NCBI GenBank assembly: GCA_034211175.1
Contig: JAXHUH010000237.1
Location: 1-22,492, forward strand
DNA length: 22,492 nucleotides
Direction of reading: 5' to 3'
Origin: JAXHUH01 sp034211175
GTDB taxonomy: Bacteria; Actinomycetota; Acidimicrobiia; Acidimicrobiales; CAIXPF01
Shown: positions 1-7,527 of the stretch, in pieces
Numbering within the stretch: the first letter of the stretch is position 1
Layout: each line of letters begins with the position of its first letter
The notes under the pieces: model-generated
Databases searched by the model: none
Seen by the model: the letters and a program-made list of their open reading frames with translations, nothing else
What the model was told of the DNA's origin: nothing
Made by a program: the position numbers and the translations under genes

Positions 1-900
1 CCGCCGTCGAGCCGGCCCGCCGGCGGGCCGGGCCCCGACCGCAGGCGCTCGGGTACGGGCCGCGGGGCCGGTCGCCGCCCGGAGCGGGACGCCGACCGTC
101 GGGGCCGGGGCGGCGCAGACGCGGACGCGGACGGGGTCGTCGTCGACCCCCGCTTCGCCGAGCGGCGCGCCGCCGTGGCGGGGGAGCGGTTGCGGCGGCG
201 CCGCAACCGGTTGCTCGGCGTGGTGCTGCTGCTGGCGGCGGTCGCCGGCGCGTACGCCCTGACCCGCAGCCCGATGCTCGACGTCGACCGCATCATGGTC
301 GCCGGAGGCGTCGAGACCTCCGACGAGGAGGTGCTGGCCGCGGCCGGCATCGACCCCGGTGAGCAGATGCTCGACCTCGACCTGGCCGAGGCGCGCGGGC
401 GGGTCGAGCGCCTCCCGTGGGTCGAGGGAGCCCGGCTCTCGCGCAGCTGGCCGGGTACGGTACGGATCGTGGTCACCGAGCGGACGCCCATCGCGCAGAT
501 CGCCGACGACGCCGGCGCGTGGTACAAGCTCGACGTCACGGGTCGGATCCTCGACCGCACGACGGCGCCCGCCGGCGACCTGTACACGGTGGCGGGCGTG
601 GTCGAGGGCGCGGTACCCGGCGGCCACCTGGCCACCGGTGCCTCCCGGCCGCTCGCGGTGCTCGACTCGCTCGGACCGGCCGCGGCGGGCCGGGTGTCGC
701 ACGTGCGCTACGTCGACGACGACCAGGTCGAGCTGGTACTGCTGCCCGAGGGCTCGGTGCGCTTCGGCGAGGTCGACGAGGTCGACGAGAAGATCGTGGC
801 GCTCGAGACCGTGCTCGTCCGGGTGGACGACACGTGCCTCGACACGATCGACGTGCGCGTCCCCGACGCTCCCGTCGTGACCCGGGTGCCGACATGTTGA
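1..900 (+). CDS. ftsQ: Cell division protein FtsQ (5' end beyond the window)
   Basis: Bitopic divisome protein that links early and late division proteins (FtsB/FtsL partners) on the outer face of the membrane. The frame is open from base 1. The first in-frame start is GTG at 175, but it has no ribosome binding site and the preceding codons read VDPRFAERRAAV, which resembles the N-terminal tails of actinobacterial FtsQ, so I treat the gene as cut by the window edge. Order: basic cytoplasmic tail, one membrane helix (nt 211-264), a POTRA domain starting near SPMLDVDRIMVAGG and running to about nt 490 (PWVEGARLSRSWPGTVRI, then TERTP), and the FtsQ beta domain to the TGA at 898-900. It sits directly upstream of ftsZ, as expected in the dcw cluster. 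Product assignment is firm; the true start cannot be seen. Confidence 0.9.
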   Translation, partial: PPSSRPAGGPGPDRRRSGTGRGAGRRPERDADRRGRGGADADADGVVVDPRFAERRAAVAGERLRRRRNRLLGVVLLLAAVAGAYALTRSPMLDVDRIMVAGGVETSDEEVLAAAGIDPGEQMLDLDLAEARGRVERLPWVEGARLSRSWPGTVRIVVTERTPIAQIADDAGAWYKLDVTGRILDRTTAPAGDLYTVAGVVEGAVPGGHLATGASRPLAVLDSLGPAAAGRVSHVRYVDDDQVELVLLPEGSVRFGEVDEVDEKIVALETVLVRVDDTCLDTIDVRVPDAPVVTRVPTC

Positions 901-945
901 GCGAACACCGTTCCCGTATCGTGGCGAACGACCGCCACGGGGTTG

Positions 946-975
946 TTGACCATGTCGACGGCCGGTCACTACCGT
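946..975 (+). promoter_or_regulatory. Candidate ftsZ promoter
   Basis: TTGACC (946-951) matches the -35 consensus TTGACA at 5 of 6 positions. TACCGT (970-975) fits the actinobacterial -10 form TANNNT, with an 18-nt spacer. Transcription would begin near 982, leaving about 270 nt of leader before ftsZ. Read by eye. Confidence 0.5.
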
Positions 976-1239
976 GGTCGGGATCGCTTGCAGTCCGGCT
1001 CGGGCCGCTCGGCCCGCCAGCGCGGCGCCGGGGACCCTGGGCGGGTGACGATGAGCCTACGGCGGGGCACGACCTCCTCGCGATTGGCTACGAGGTGTTC
1101 GTGGTGGGCCGCGAGGCGTCCACGGCAGGGCGAGCCCGCTCGCGGCGGGAACGCATGACCCGCCGTGTGGTGTCGCTCCGAGAAGGTCGAGTTCCTGCAC
1201 GGCAGCAGCGGTGCATCCATCCGAGCCCGAGCGCAAGCT

Positions 1240-1244
1240 GGAGG
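1240..1244 (+). promoter_or_regulatory. Ribosome binding site deciding the ftsZ start
   Basis: GGAGG ends 10 nt before the ATG at 1255. The reading frame stays open further upstream to a GTG at 1165, but that start has no such site and the extra 30 residues do not look like FtsZ. Confidence 0.75.
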
Positions 1245-1254
1245 TAAGAGGTCA

Positions 1255-2373
1255 ATGGCCGCGATCCCGCAGAACTACCTGGCGGTCATCAAGGTGGTGG
1301 GCGTCGGTGGCGGTGGGGTCAACGCCGTCAACCGCATGATCGACGCAGGGTTGAAGGGCGTCGAGTTCATCGCGGTGAACACCGACGCCCAGGCCCTGCT
1401 GATGAGCGACGCCGACGTCAAGCTCGACATCGGTCGGGAGATCACCAAGGGCCTCGGCGCGGGCAGCGATCCCGAGGTCGGCGCGGCCGCGGCCGAGGAG
1501 GCCCGGGAGGACATCACCGAGGCGCTCGACGGCGCCGACATGGTGTTCATCACCGCCGGTGAGGGCGGCGGCACCGGGACGGGCGCCGCCCCGGTCATCG
1601 CCAACATCGCCAAGCAGTCGGGTGCGCTGACCATCGCGGTCGTGACCCGGCCGTTCAGCTTCGAGGGCCGGCGCCGGTCCATCCAGGCCGAGAGCGGCAT
1701 CCAGCGGCTCAAGGAGGAGGTGGACACCCAGATCGTCATCCCGAACGACCGCCTCCTCTCGGTGGCGGACGAGAAGACGTCGATGCTCGAGGCGTTCAAC
1801 CTCGCCGACGAGGTGCTCCTCCAGGGCGTCCAGGGCATCACCGACCTGATCACCACGCCGGGCCTGATCAACACCGACTTCGCCGACGTCCGCATGATCA
1901 TGCGCGACGCCGGCTCGGCCCTCATGGGCATCGGCTTCGGATCCGGCGCCCAGGGCGACGGCCGGGCGCTCACCGCGTCCCGCGCCGCCATCTCGAGCCC
2001 GCTGCTCGAGTCGTCGATCGAGGGTGCCCGCGGCATCCTGCTGACGATCTCCGGTGGCAGCGACATGACCATGTTCGAGGTGAACGAGGCGGCCGAGGTG
2101 ATCCACAGCGTGGCCCACCCCGAGGCCAACATCATCTTCGGCACGGTCATCGACGACGCGCTGGGCGACGAGGTCCGGGTCACCGTCATCGCCGCCGGCT
2201 TCGACCGCTGGGACGACTCGGGCCGCAGGCCGGAGCCGCCGCAGCCGGAGACGCCCGAGCCGGTGCCGGTGTCGCGGGAGCCGGAGCGCGCCCCCGACAT
2301 CTTCGGCGACGACGACCTCGGGTTCGACGACGACCCCGACGACGACTTCGACGTTCCGTCCTTCCTCAAGTGA
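1255..2373 (+). CDS. ftsZ: Cell division GTPase FtsZ
   Basis: Tubulin-like GTPase that polymerises into the division ring. The 372-residue length is normal. The glycine-rich start of the nucleotide fold is GVGGGGVNAVNRM (16-28), the tubulin signature GGGTGTGAAP spans 104-113, and the catalytic T7 loop NTDFADVRMIM (206-216) carries D208 and D211, followed by GSALMGIG. The C-terminal linker after about residue 320 is short, acidic and Pro-rich. It ends in the conserved tail DDFDVPSFLK, the docking peptide for SepF and similar partners. ATG 1255 is chosen because GGAGG lies 10 nt upstream. It is flanked by ftsQ and PLPBP/sepF, with its own candidate promoter in the ftsQ-ftsZ gap. A weak hairpin follows the stop (CGGCGG 2380-2385 with CCGCCG 2393-2398), but read-through into the next gene is likely. 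Confidence 0.98.
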   Translation: MAAIPQNYLAVIKVVGVGGGGVNAVNRMIDAGLKGVEFIAVNTDAQALLMSDADVKLDIGREITKGLGAGSDPEVGAAAAEEAREDITEALDGADMVFITAGEGGGTGTGAAPVIANIAKQSGALTIAVVTRPFSFEGRRRSIQAESGIQRLKEEVDTQIVIPNDRLLSVADEKTSMLEAFNLADEVLLQGVQGITDLITTPGLINTDFADVRMIMRDAGSALMGIGFGSGAQGDGRALTASRAAISSPLLESSIEGARGILLTISGGSDMTMFEVNEAAEVIHSVAHPEANIIFGTVIDDALGDEVRVTVIAAGFDRWDDSGRRPEPPQPETPEPVPVSREPERAPDIFGDDDLGFDDDPDDDFDVPSFLK

Positions 2374-2448
2374 TCGGGGCGGCGGGCTCGGACCGCCGGG
2401 CCCGAACGGGACGATCGACGCACGCCGTGGCCCGGCCGCGCACCGCCG

Positions 2449-3162
2449 GTGGGTGAGCACGGGGCCGGGCCGCCGTCCGTCGAGCTGCCCTCGGTCGAGG
2501 TCGTGCGCGAGCGGCTCGACGTGGTCCGCGAACGGATCCGCGCCGCCGGGGGCGACCCGGCCACCGTCGAGGTCCTCGCCGTGACCAAGGCGCTGCCGGT
2601 CGACGTCGTCGGACTGGCCGCCGCGGTCGGCCTGACGTCGGTCGGGGAGAACTACGCGCAGGAGCTGGTCGCCAAGGCCGACGAGCACGAGGCGTCGGGC
2701 GGTGCCCCGGTGGCGTGGCACATGATCGGTAACGTCCAGCGCAACAAGGTCCGCCAGCTCGCGGGCCGCGTCGCGCTGTGGCAGACGGTCGACCGGGCGT
2801 CGCTCGTGCGCGAGCTGGCCAAGCGGGACCCGGGCGCCTCGGTGCTGATCCAGGTGAACACGACCGGTGAGGAGCAGAAGGCCGGCTGCGCACCGGGCGA
2901 GGTCGACGCCCTCGTCGACGGCGCCCGCGACGCCGGGCTCGACGTGTTGGGGCTCATGACCGTCGGGCCGACCGACGCGGACGCCGAGGCGGCACCCGCC
3001 TTCGCATCGTTGCGCGAAGCGGCCGACCGCAATGGCCTGGCGGTGCGGTCCATGGGCATGACCGCGGACCTGGAGACCGCGGTCGCCGAAGGGTCGACCA
3101 TGGTGCGGGTGGGGCGTGCGCTGTTCGGTCCGCGCCCGCCCCGGCAGGCCGTGAGAAACTAG
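2449..3162 (+). CDS. YggS/PLPBP family pyridoxal phosphate homeostasis protein
   Basis: PLP-binding protein of the YggS/PROSC family, which buffers pyridoxal phosphate and keeps amino- and keto-acid metabolism balanced; no enzymatic reaction is established for the family. The 237 residues form a single alanine-racemase-like TIM barrel. Visible motifs: PLP lysine K47 in AVTKALP, GENYAQEL, the H-IG-x-x-QxNK motif as WHMIGNVQRNK, QVNTTGEEQKAG, GLMTVGP, and the phosphate-binding end SMGMTADLETAV...GSTMVRVGRALFG. The GTG start at 2449 opens close to where homologues begin; no strong ribosome binding site is visible and no other in-frame start lies nearby. It is 75 nt after ftsZ and 23 nt before sepF, the usual actinobacterial position. 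The laccase-like pgeF gene often found between ftsZ and this gene is absent. Confidence 0.95.
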   Translation: MGEHGAGPPSVELPSVEVVRERLDVVRERIRAAGGDPATVEVLAVTKALPVDVVGLAAAVGLTSVGENYAQELVAKADEHEASGGAPVAWHMIGNVQRNKVRQLAGRVALWQTVDRASLVRELAKRDPGASVLIQVNTTGEEQKAGCAPGEVDALVDGARDAGLDVLGLMTVGPTDADAEAAPAFASLREAADRNGLAVRSMGMTADLETAVAEGSTMVRVGRALFGPRPPRQAVRN

Positions 3163-3163
3163 G

Positions 3164-3181
3164 CTGGGTTCGCCCAGGAGG
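3164..3181 (+). promoter_or_regulatory. Small TTCG-loop hairpin abutting the sepF ribosome binding site
   Basis: CTGGG (3164-3168) and CCCAG (3173-3177) can pair around a TTCG loop. The last two bases of the 3' arm are the first two of the AGGAGG site (3176-3181). The site is 4 nt from ATG 3186 and 13 nt from a second in-frame ATG at 3195, so the first is preferred. Confidence 0.4.
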
Positions 3182-3185
3182 ATCC

Positions 3186-3767
3186 ATGGCATCGATGTGG
3201 CGAAGCATGTTGTCGTACCTCGGGCTGACGCCCGAGGACGAGTACGGCGACTACGACGCCTACGACGAACGTCCGGTAAGTCATCACTCGGGTTCGGCCG
3301 TCCAGCCGGTCCCGACGCAGACGCAGCCGTCCCAGACATCTCAGCCGTATCGTCCGGCCCCCGCGCCCGACGACACGGTCGCGGCGCAGCCGCCGATGTC
3401 CGCCGTTCGTCCGATCAGTGCCGTCCCCGACGAGGACCGGTCCGACAGCGGATCGCGCTCGGGAGCCGTCGTGCGCCCGCTCACCCCGGCGCCGGCGAAG
3501 ATCCATGTCGTGACCCCGGCCGCCTTCGCGGACGCCAAGGAGATCGCCGATCACTTCAAAGCGGAACAGGCGGTCATCCTGTCCCTGCAGGAATCGGACT
3601 CCGACCTCAAGCGCCGTCTCCTCGACTTCGCGAGCGGCCTCTGCTACGCCCTCGGTGGCTCGATGGAGAAGGTGTCGAACGTCGTGTTCCTGCTCATCCC
3701 GGCCGATGTCGAGCTGTCCGCGGAGGACAAGCGCCGTCTGCGCGAGCGCGGGCTCTACGGGTCCTGA
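3186..3767 (+). CDS. sepF: Cell division protein SepF
   Basis: Membrane anchor and bundling factor for FtsZ, the main FtsZ tether in Actinobacteria, which lack FtsA. The 193 residues fall into three parts. An N-terminal amphipathic membrane-binding helix is MWRSMLSYLGL (about 4-14). A disordered linker rich in Pro, Gln, Ser and acidic residues runs to about 100. The globular SepF domain (about 103-190) begins IHVVTPAAFADAKEIADHFK and includes ESDSDLKRRLLDFASGLCYALGGSMEKVSNVVFLLIP. An AGGAGG site precedes ATG 3186. It should bind the conserved tail of the FtsZ encoded upstream. It lies 3 nt before yggT, so the two are probably cotranscribed. Confidence 0.97.
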   Translation: MASMWRSMLSYLGLTPEDEYGDYDAYDERPVSHHSGSAVQPVPTQTQPSQTSQPYRPAPAPDDTVAAQPPMSAVRPISAVPDEDRSDSGSRSGAVVRPLTPAPAKIHVVTPAAFADAKEIADHFKAEQAVILSLQESDSDLKRRLLDFASGLCYALGGSMEKVSNVVFLLIPADVELSAEDKRRLRERGLYGS

Positions 3768-3770
3768 GTC

Positions 3771-4022
3771 GTGATCATCGTCTGCTACGCCCTGCAGCTC
3801 TTCATCGTCGCGATCTTCGCGAGGATCCTCCTGAGCTGGTTCCCGATCAGTGGCGACTCGCCGATGGCGGGCGTCTACTCGTTCCTCTTCCGGGTGACCG
3901 AGCCCGTTCTCGGCCCGGTGCGACGGGCGGTCCCACAGATCCGCATGGGTGGATTGGGGCTCGACCTCTCACCGATCATCGTGCTGATCGGTATCCAGAT
4001 CCTGCTCGGCTTCATTTGCTGA
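3771..4022 (+). CDS. YggT family small membrane protein
   Basis: Short integral membrane protein of the YggT family, which is encoded next to sepF and divIVA in many Gram-positive bacteria. Its biochemical role is not settled. The 83 residues hold two hydrophobic segments (about 2-22 and 64-82) separated by the family-typical loop TEPVLGPVRRAVPQIRMGGLGLDLSP. ARILLSWFP near residue 17 is another family hallmark. It begins with GTG only 3 nt after the sepF stop, indicating translational coupling. Context suggests a part in division or envelope growth, but that is inference. Confidence 0.9.
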   Translation: MIIVCYALQLFIVAIFARILLSWFPISGDSPMAGVYSFLFRVTEPVLGPVRRAVPQIRMGGLGLDLSPIIVLIGIQILLGFIC

Positions 4023-4112
4023 TCGGCGACCGGTCGAGCGGCCGCGCCAGCACCCGAAATCGGCGGATCGGACCCACCCCCGGCCATCCCCCTGGTCGTG
4101 CAGGGATTTCGC

Positions 4113-4118
4113 TATCCT
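4113..4118 (+). promoter_or_regulatory. Candidate -10 element of a leaderless divIVA promoter
   Basis: TATCCT fits TANNNT and ends 8 nt before ATG 4127, so transcription would start at or within about 2 nt of the start codon. No Shine-Dalgarno sequence precedes the ATG and no good -35 is visible. Confidence 0.45.
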
Positions 4119-4126
4119 TCGGTTCC

Positions 4127-5560
4127 ATGGACGTCACGCCACAGTCGCTCCGAGACGTCGAGTTCAAGGAGAAGTTCCGGGGCTACGATCCGGACGAGGT
4201 CGACGACTTCCTCGAGCGCGTCGGCGTGGCCTTCGCGCAACTGCAGGAGCGCCTCCGGGAAGCACATGATCAGGTCGAGGCGGCCAACGCCCGGGTGACC
4301 CGCGCCGAGGCGCGGGTACGGGACACGTCGGACGCCGACGAGACGCTTCGACGCACGTTGGTCCTGGCCCAGCGCACGGCCGACGCCGCGGTGAAGGAGG
4401 CGGAGGACAACGCCTCCGCCATCCGGGCCCAGGCCGAGCAGACCGCGGCCCAGACGGTCACGGCGGCCAACGAGCAGGCGGAGCGCACGCTCGCGGCCGC
4501 CGAGGAACGGGCCCGCCAGCAGATCGCCACGGCCGAGGAGCAGGCCCAGTCGGTCGTCTCGTCGGCCAAGTCCTCGGCCGACGAGGAGCTGTCGAGCGCT
4601 CGCGAGCAGGCCAACCAGATCTTCGTCGAGGCCCGACGCGAGGCCGAGGAGACGGTGGCGGAGGCGCGCAGCACCGCCCTGCGTCGTGCCGAGGAGCGCC
4701 GCGCCGAGCTCGAGGCCGAGGTCGCCCAGCTCGAGCAGCGCCGCGACGAGACCGGTCGCGAGCTCACCGCGCTCGACAACGGCGTCACGTCCCAGCGTGA
4801 ACGGCTGTCCCAGGCGGTGGCCGACCTGCGGGCGCTGCTCGACGACCCCGTCGCCTTCCAGCCGTCGGGCATCGAGGTCCCGCCGCCCGCGGCGGCGGCC
4901 GAGCCCGCGGTGGCGGAGGCTCCCGCCGAGGAGCCGCCGGTCGAGACGCCGCCCGCCGCCGAGGCCGTGGCCGCCGCGGCGCCCACGGAGGAGGAGATCA
5001 CGGCGGCGTCGGGCGACGGCGCCGCAGCCGGTACCGACGAGGCTCCGACGCCCGAACCGGTCGGTGTGGACAGCGACGACCCGTCCGGAGCGACCGGGCT
5101 CGTGGCCGAGGACGCGTCCGCCGAGGTCGCCGCGGACACGACATCCACCGACGCGACGTCCACGGAGGAGGCCGCGTCCGGCGACGATGCCCCCACCGAG
5201 CAGGGCCGGACGGAGCACGAGGAGCTGCCGTTCGCGCCGCCGGCGGACGTGGCGAACCAGCCACCGCCCCCGCCGGAGCCGGCCGGTCCCGACGCGGCGC
5301 AGGGCGCAACACCCGCACCGCCCCCGCCTCCGCCGCCTCCCCCGAACGGCGGCTCGGTCGTCGACCTGACCTCGCCCGAGCACTCGCCCCCGCCTCCGCC
5401 GCCCCCGGTGCAGCGCGGCAACGCGCCGGTGCCCGACGCGCCGGCGAGCGCGCCGCCCCCGCCCGAGCGCTCGACCAGCGAGATGAGCTTCCTCGACGAG
5501 CTGCACAAGGCCATCGGCGACGGGTCGGAGAACACCTCCGGCAGCCGAGAGGACCGCTGA
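4127..5560 (+). CDS. divIVA: DivIVA/Wag31-like coiled-coil polar protein with long Pro-rich tail
   Basis: Cytoplasmic scaffold that senses membrane curvature and recruits growth or division proteins to poles and septum. The 477 residues start with the DivIVA membrane-binding region (MDVTPQSLRDVEFKEKFRGYDPDEVDDFLERV within 1-32). Next comes a long Ala/Glu/Arg/Gln-rich coiled coil (about 33-245). A disordered Ala/Glu/Pro tail (about 248-450) has several runs of six or more prolines. The end is an amphipathic segment, SFLDELHKAIGD (454-465). The total is clearly longer than typical DivIVA (about 160-260 residues). ATG 4127 is chosen because the conserved N-terminus begins there; the frame stays open far upstream only because of high GC. 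It is 104 nt after yggT and seems to have its own promoter. Confidence 0.94.
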   Translation: MDVTPQSLRDVEFKEKFRGYDPDEVDDFLERVGVAFAQLQERLREAHDQVEAANARVTRAEARVRDTSDADETLRRTLVLAQRTADAAVKEAEDNASAIRAQAEQTAAQTVTAANEQAERTLAAAEERARQQIATAEEQAQSVVSSAKSSADEELSSAREQANQIFVEARREAEETVAEARSTALRRAEERRAELEAEVAQLEQRRDETGRELTALDNGVTSQRERLSQAVADLRALLDDPVAFQPSGIEVPPPAAAAEPAVAEAPAEEPPVETPPAAEAVAAAAPTEEEITAASGDGAAAGTDEAPTPEPVGVDSDDPSGATGLVAEDASAEVAADTTSTDATSTEEAASGDDAPTEQGRTEHEELPFAPPADVANQPPPPPEPAGPDAAQGATPAPPPPPPPPPNGGSVVDLTSPEHSPPPPPPPVQRGNAPVPDAPASAPPPPERSTSEMSFLDELHKAIGDGSENTSGSREDR

Positions 5561-5635
5561 GCCCGACGACCCGACGCGGCACCGCGGTCCAGCCGACCGT
5601 GGACGCGGGCCGTGCCCCGTGCCGGTGAGGCCGCG

Positions 5636-5938
5636 GTGACGGCGCTGTGCAGGCGTTGCCCCGGCGGCGTCGCGATCGACGTGATCGCGGTGCCCGGTGC
5701 CCGCCGCGACGAGATCGTCGGCCGCCACGGCGACGCCCTGCGGGTCAGGGTCACCGCGGCGCCCGAGAAGGGCCGGGCCAACGGTGCCATCGAGGCGCTC
5801 CTGGCACGGTCGCTCGGCACCCGCCCGTCGGACGTGCACGTCGAGCGTGGTGCGACCAGCCGGCGCAAGCGGGTGGTCGTGACCACCGACGATCCCGATG
5901 CCGTGGTCGCCGCCGTGGCCGCACTGTCCGGCGAGTGA
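5636..5938 (+). CDS. DUF167 (YggU-like) protein
   Basis: Small protein of the DUF167/YggU family, function unknown. The fold is visible as VAIDVIAVPGARRDEIVG, then LRVRVTAAPEKGRANGAIEALLARSLG and the final strand RKRVVVTTDD; the APEKGRAN segment is the family signature. GTG 5636 is preferred because GGTGAGG (5624-5630) lies 5 nt upstream. An in-frame GTG at 5612 would add 8 residues without a visible site. The protein is 100 residues, normal for the family. It is often found in this neighbourhood together with sepF, yggT and divIVA. Confidence 0.88.
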   Translation: MTALCRRCPGGVAIDVIAVPGARRDEIVGRHGDALRVRVTAAPEKGRANGAIEALLARSLGTRPSDVHVERGATSRRKRVVVTTDDPDAVVAAVAALSGE

Positions 5939-5964
5939 CCCGGGGCCCGAGGGGCTCCGGGCCG

Positions 5965-5970
5965 TATACT
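5965..5970 (+). promoter_or_regulatory. Candidate -10 element upstream of lspA
   Basis: TATACT differs from the TATAAT consensus by one base and stands out in GC-rich surroundings. Transcription would start near 5977, about 30 nt before ATG 6008. No convincing -35 is seen. Confidence 0.45.
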
Positions 5971-6007
5971 GGTCCGACCCCCGCACGGGTCGCACACCGG
6001 CGAGCCG

Positions 6008-6550
6008 ATGCGGGCCCCACGCCCGATGACTGACGCCGCAGAGCACCCGCGCACCGAGCCGGCCACCACCGACGACGGTGGTGGCACGTCGTCTCGCCAC
6101 TACCGGTTGATGCTGGCCATCGCCGCGGTGTGGATCGCGCTCGACCAGCTCACCAAGTGGTGGGCCGAACGGTCGCTCGACACCCCGATCGACGTGATCG
6201 GCAGCCTGCGGTTCAACCTCGCCTACAACACCGGCACCGCGTTCAGCCTCGGTTCCACGTTCGGGCCGATCATCGCGGTCCTCGCCGTCGTGATCGTGGT
6301 CGTCCTCCTGCGTGCCGGGCGCACCGTCACCACGACGATCGGGGTGTGGGCGCTCGGCATGGTCCTCGGCGGCGCCATCGGCAACCTGCTCGACCGGGTC
6401 CTCAACGCCCGCGACGGGTTCCTCGACGGCGCTGTCGTCGACTTCATCGACCTGCAGTGGTGGCCCATCTTCAACATCGCCGACATCGGCATCGTCGTCG
6501 GTGGCGTGCTGCTGGTGCTCACCGGGATCCGACACGGCGACGAGCACTGA
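6008..6550 (+). CDS. lspA: Prolipoprotein signal peptidase (signal peptidase II)
   Basis: Membrane aspartyl protease that removes the signal peptide from diacylglyceryl-modified prolipoproteins. The 180 residues start with a cytoplasmic tail of about 30 polar residues, then four hydrophobic segments. Family blocks: DQLTKWW (46-52), RFNLAYNTGTAFSLG (68-82), GGAIGNLLDR (121-130) and VVDFIDLQWWPIFNIADIGI (143-162). By alignment with known enzymes the catalytic pair should be D145 (VVDF) and D159 (FNIAD). ATG 6008 has only a weak GGCGAG upstream; ATG 6026 is an alternative that trims six residues from the tail. The stop is one base before the rluD start, so the two are coupled. Confidence 0.96.
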   Translation: MRAPRPMTDAAEHPRTEPATTDDGGGTSSRHYRLMLAIAAVWIALDQLTKWWAERSLDTPIDVIGSLRFNLAYNTGTAFSLGSTFGPIIAVLAVVIVVVLLRAGRTVTTTIGVWALGMVLGGAIGNLLDRVLNARDGFLDGAVVDFIDLQWWPIFNIADIGIVVGGVLLVLTGIRHGDEH

Positions 6551-6551
6551 C

Positions 6552-7475
6552 GTGGCCGAGGCCGCGATCGTTCCGGCGAGCCTGGCGGGCGAGCGCATCG
6601 ACCGGGTCGTCGCGCTCGTCTACGACCTGAGCCGCTCGGTGGCGGCGTCGCTCGTCGAGCAGGGCGACGTCAGCATCGGCGGTGCGCCGTGCACGGTCCG
6701 CTCGACGCGGGTCGCCGCCGGCGACGAGGTCGCGGTGCGGGCGATCCCGGCCACCGAGACCGCACCGGCGGCCGAGGCGTCGATGGAGCTGGCCGTCGTC
6801 TACGAGGACGACGACGTCGTCGTGATCGACAAGCCCGCCGGCCTCGTCGTCCACCCCGGCGCCGGCCACCCGGACGGCACGCTGGTCAACGGCCTGCTCG
6901 CCCGGTACCCGGAGCTCGCCGACGTCGGCGACCCGGCGAGGCCGGGCATCGTCCACCGCCTCGACGTCGGGACCTCCGGCCTGATGGTCGTCGCTCGCTC
7001 CGGGCTGGCCTACGAGCGCCTCGTCGCCGCGCTCAAGGAGCGCACGTCGATCGAACGGCGGTACCTGGCACTGGTCAGAGGGACGGTCGAGGCCCCCCGG
7101 GGGCTGGTCGACGCGGCGATCGGGCGCAGCCGACGCGAGCCGACCCGCATGGTCGTCGCTGCCGACGGCAAGGCGGCCCGGACCGGCTACGAGGTGCGCA
7201 AGCGGTTCGTCGAACCGATGGAGGCGTCGCTGCTGGAGTGCCGCCTCGAGACGGGTCGGACCCACCAGATCCGGGTGCACCTGTCGTCGATCGGCCACCC
7301 GGTGGTCGGCGACACCCGCTACGGCGGCGCGGCCCGTGCCGGCGAGCCCGACCCGGGCCGTCCGTGGCTCCACGCCACCAGCCTGCGCCTCGCCCATCCG
7401 CGCAGCGGTGAGCTGCTGGAGCTCGCGTCGCCACCGCCGGCCGACCTCGGCGCCGTGCTCGCCGCCCTGCGCTGA
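6552..7475 (+). CDS. RluA/RluD family rRNA pseudouridine synthase
   Basis: Isomerises uridine to pseudouridine in structured RNA; close relatives modify helix 69 of 23S rRNA (RluD), but the substrate cannot be read from sequence. The 307 residues begin with an S4 RNA-binding domain (about 12-65). The catalytic domain follows, with VIDKPAGLVVHPGAGH (91-106) and the active-site block HRLDVGTSGLMVVA, where D138 is the catalytic aspartate. Later blocks are ERRYLALVRG, LETGRTHQIRVHL and HPVVGDTRYGG. GTG 6552 is chosen because it opens exactly at the S4 domain and overlaps no other gene; the frame is open far upstream inside lspA but is not protein-like there. It is the last gene of the forward division/envelope run. 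Confidence 0.94.
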   Translation: MAEAAIVPASLAGERIDRVVALVYDLSRSVAASLVEQGDVSIGGAPCTVRSTRVAAGDEVAVRAIPATETAPAAEASMELAVVYEDDDVVVIDKPAGLVVHPGAGHPDGTLVNGLLARYPELADVGDPARPGIVHRLDVGTSGLMVVARSGLAYERLVAALKERTSIERRYLALVRGTVEAPRGLVDAAIGRSRREPTRMVVAADGKAARTGYEVRKRFVEPMEASLLECRLETGRTHQIRVHLSSIGHPVVGDTRYGGAARAGEPDPGRPWLHATSLRLAHPRSGELLELASPPPADLGAVLAALR

Positions 7476-7527
7476 GCCGAACCGGCGCACCGACGACGCA
7501 GGACACCGTCCCCGCTCGGGCGAAGGG

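Larger units (their letters stand above)
901..1254 (+). other. ftsQ-ftsZ intergenic region, probable ftsZ promoter and leader
   Basis: 354 bases without a credible gene. It holds a good promoter candidate (946-975), a weaker one (TTGAGC at 897-902 and TATCGT at 917-922, only 14 nt apart), and then roughly 270 nt of leader ending in the ftsZ ribosome binding site. A small GTG-started frame ending with the TGA at 1156-1158 is Arg/Trp-rich and unconvincing as a peptide. Confidence 0.6.

Noticed and set aside
1045..1158. Possible leader peptide before ftsZ
   Set aside because: GTG start without a convincing ribosome binding site and an Arg/Trp-rich product; no stem overlapping the ftsZ start to make attenuation plausible.
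2380..2398. Hairpin after ftsZ as a terminator
   Set aside because: Only 6 bp with a 7-nt loop and no T-tract, in a region where short GC stems occur by chance; downstream division genes are probably cotranscribed.
1252..3339. Long open frame on the minus strand across ftsZ and PLPBP
   Set aside because: Composition is Arg/Gly/Asp/Val-rich with no family motifs. It is antisense to two certain genes and open only because stops are rare at this GC content.
4112..6598. 828-codon minus-strand frame across divIVA to lspA
   Set aside because: Low-complexity Gly/Arg/Leu sequence mirroring the repetitive divIVA codons, with no recognisable domain; a shadow.
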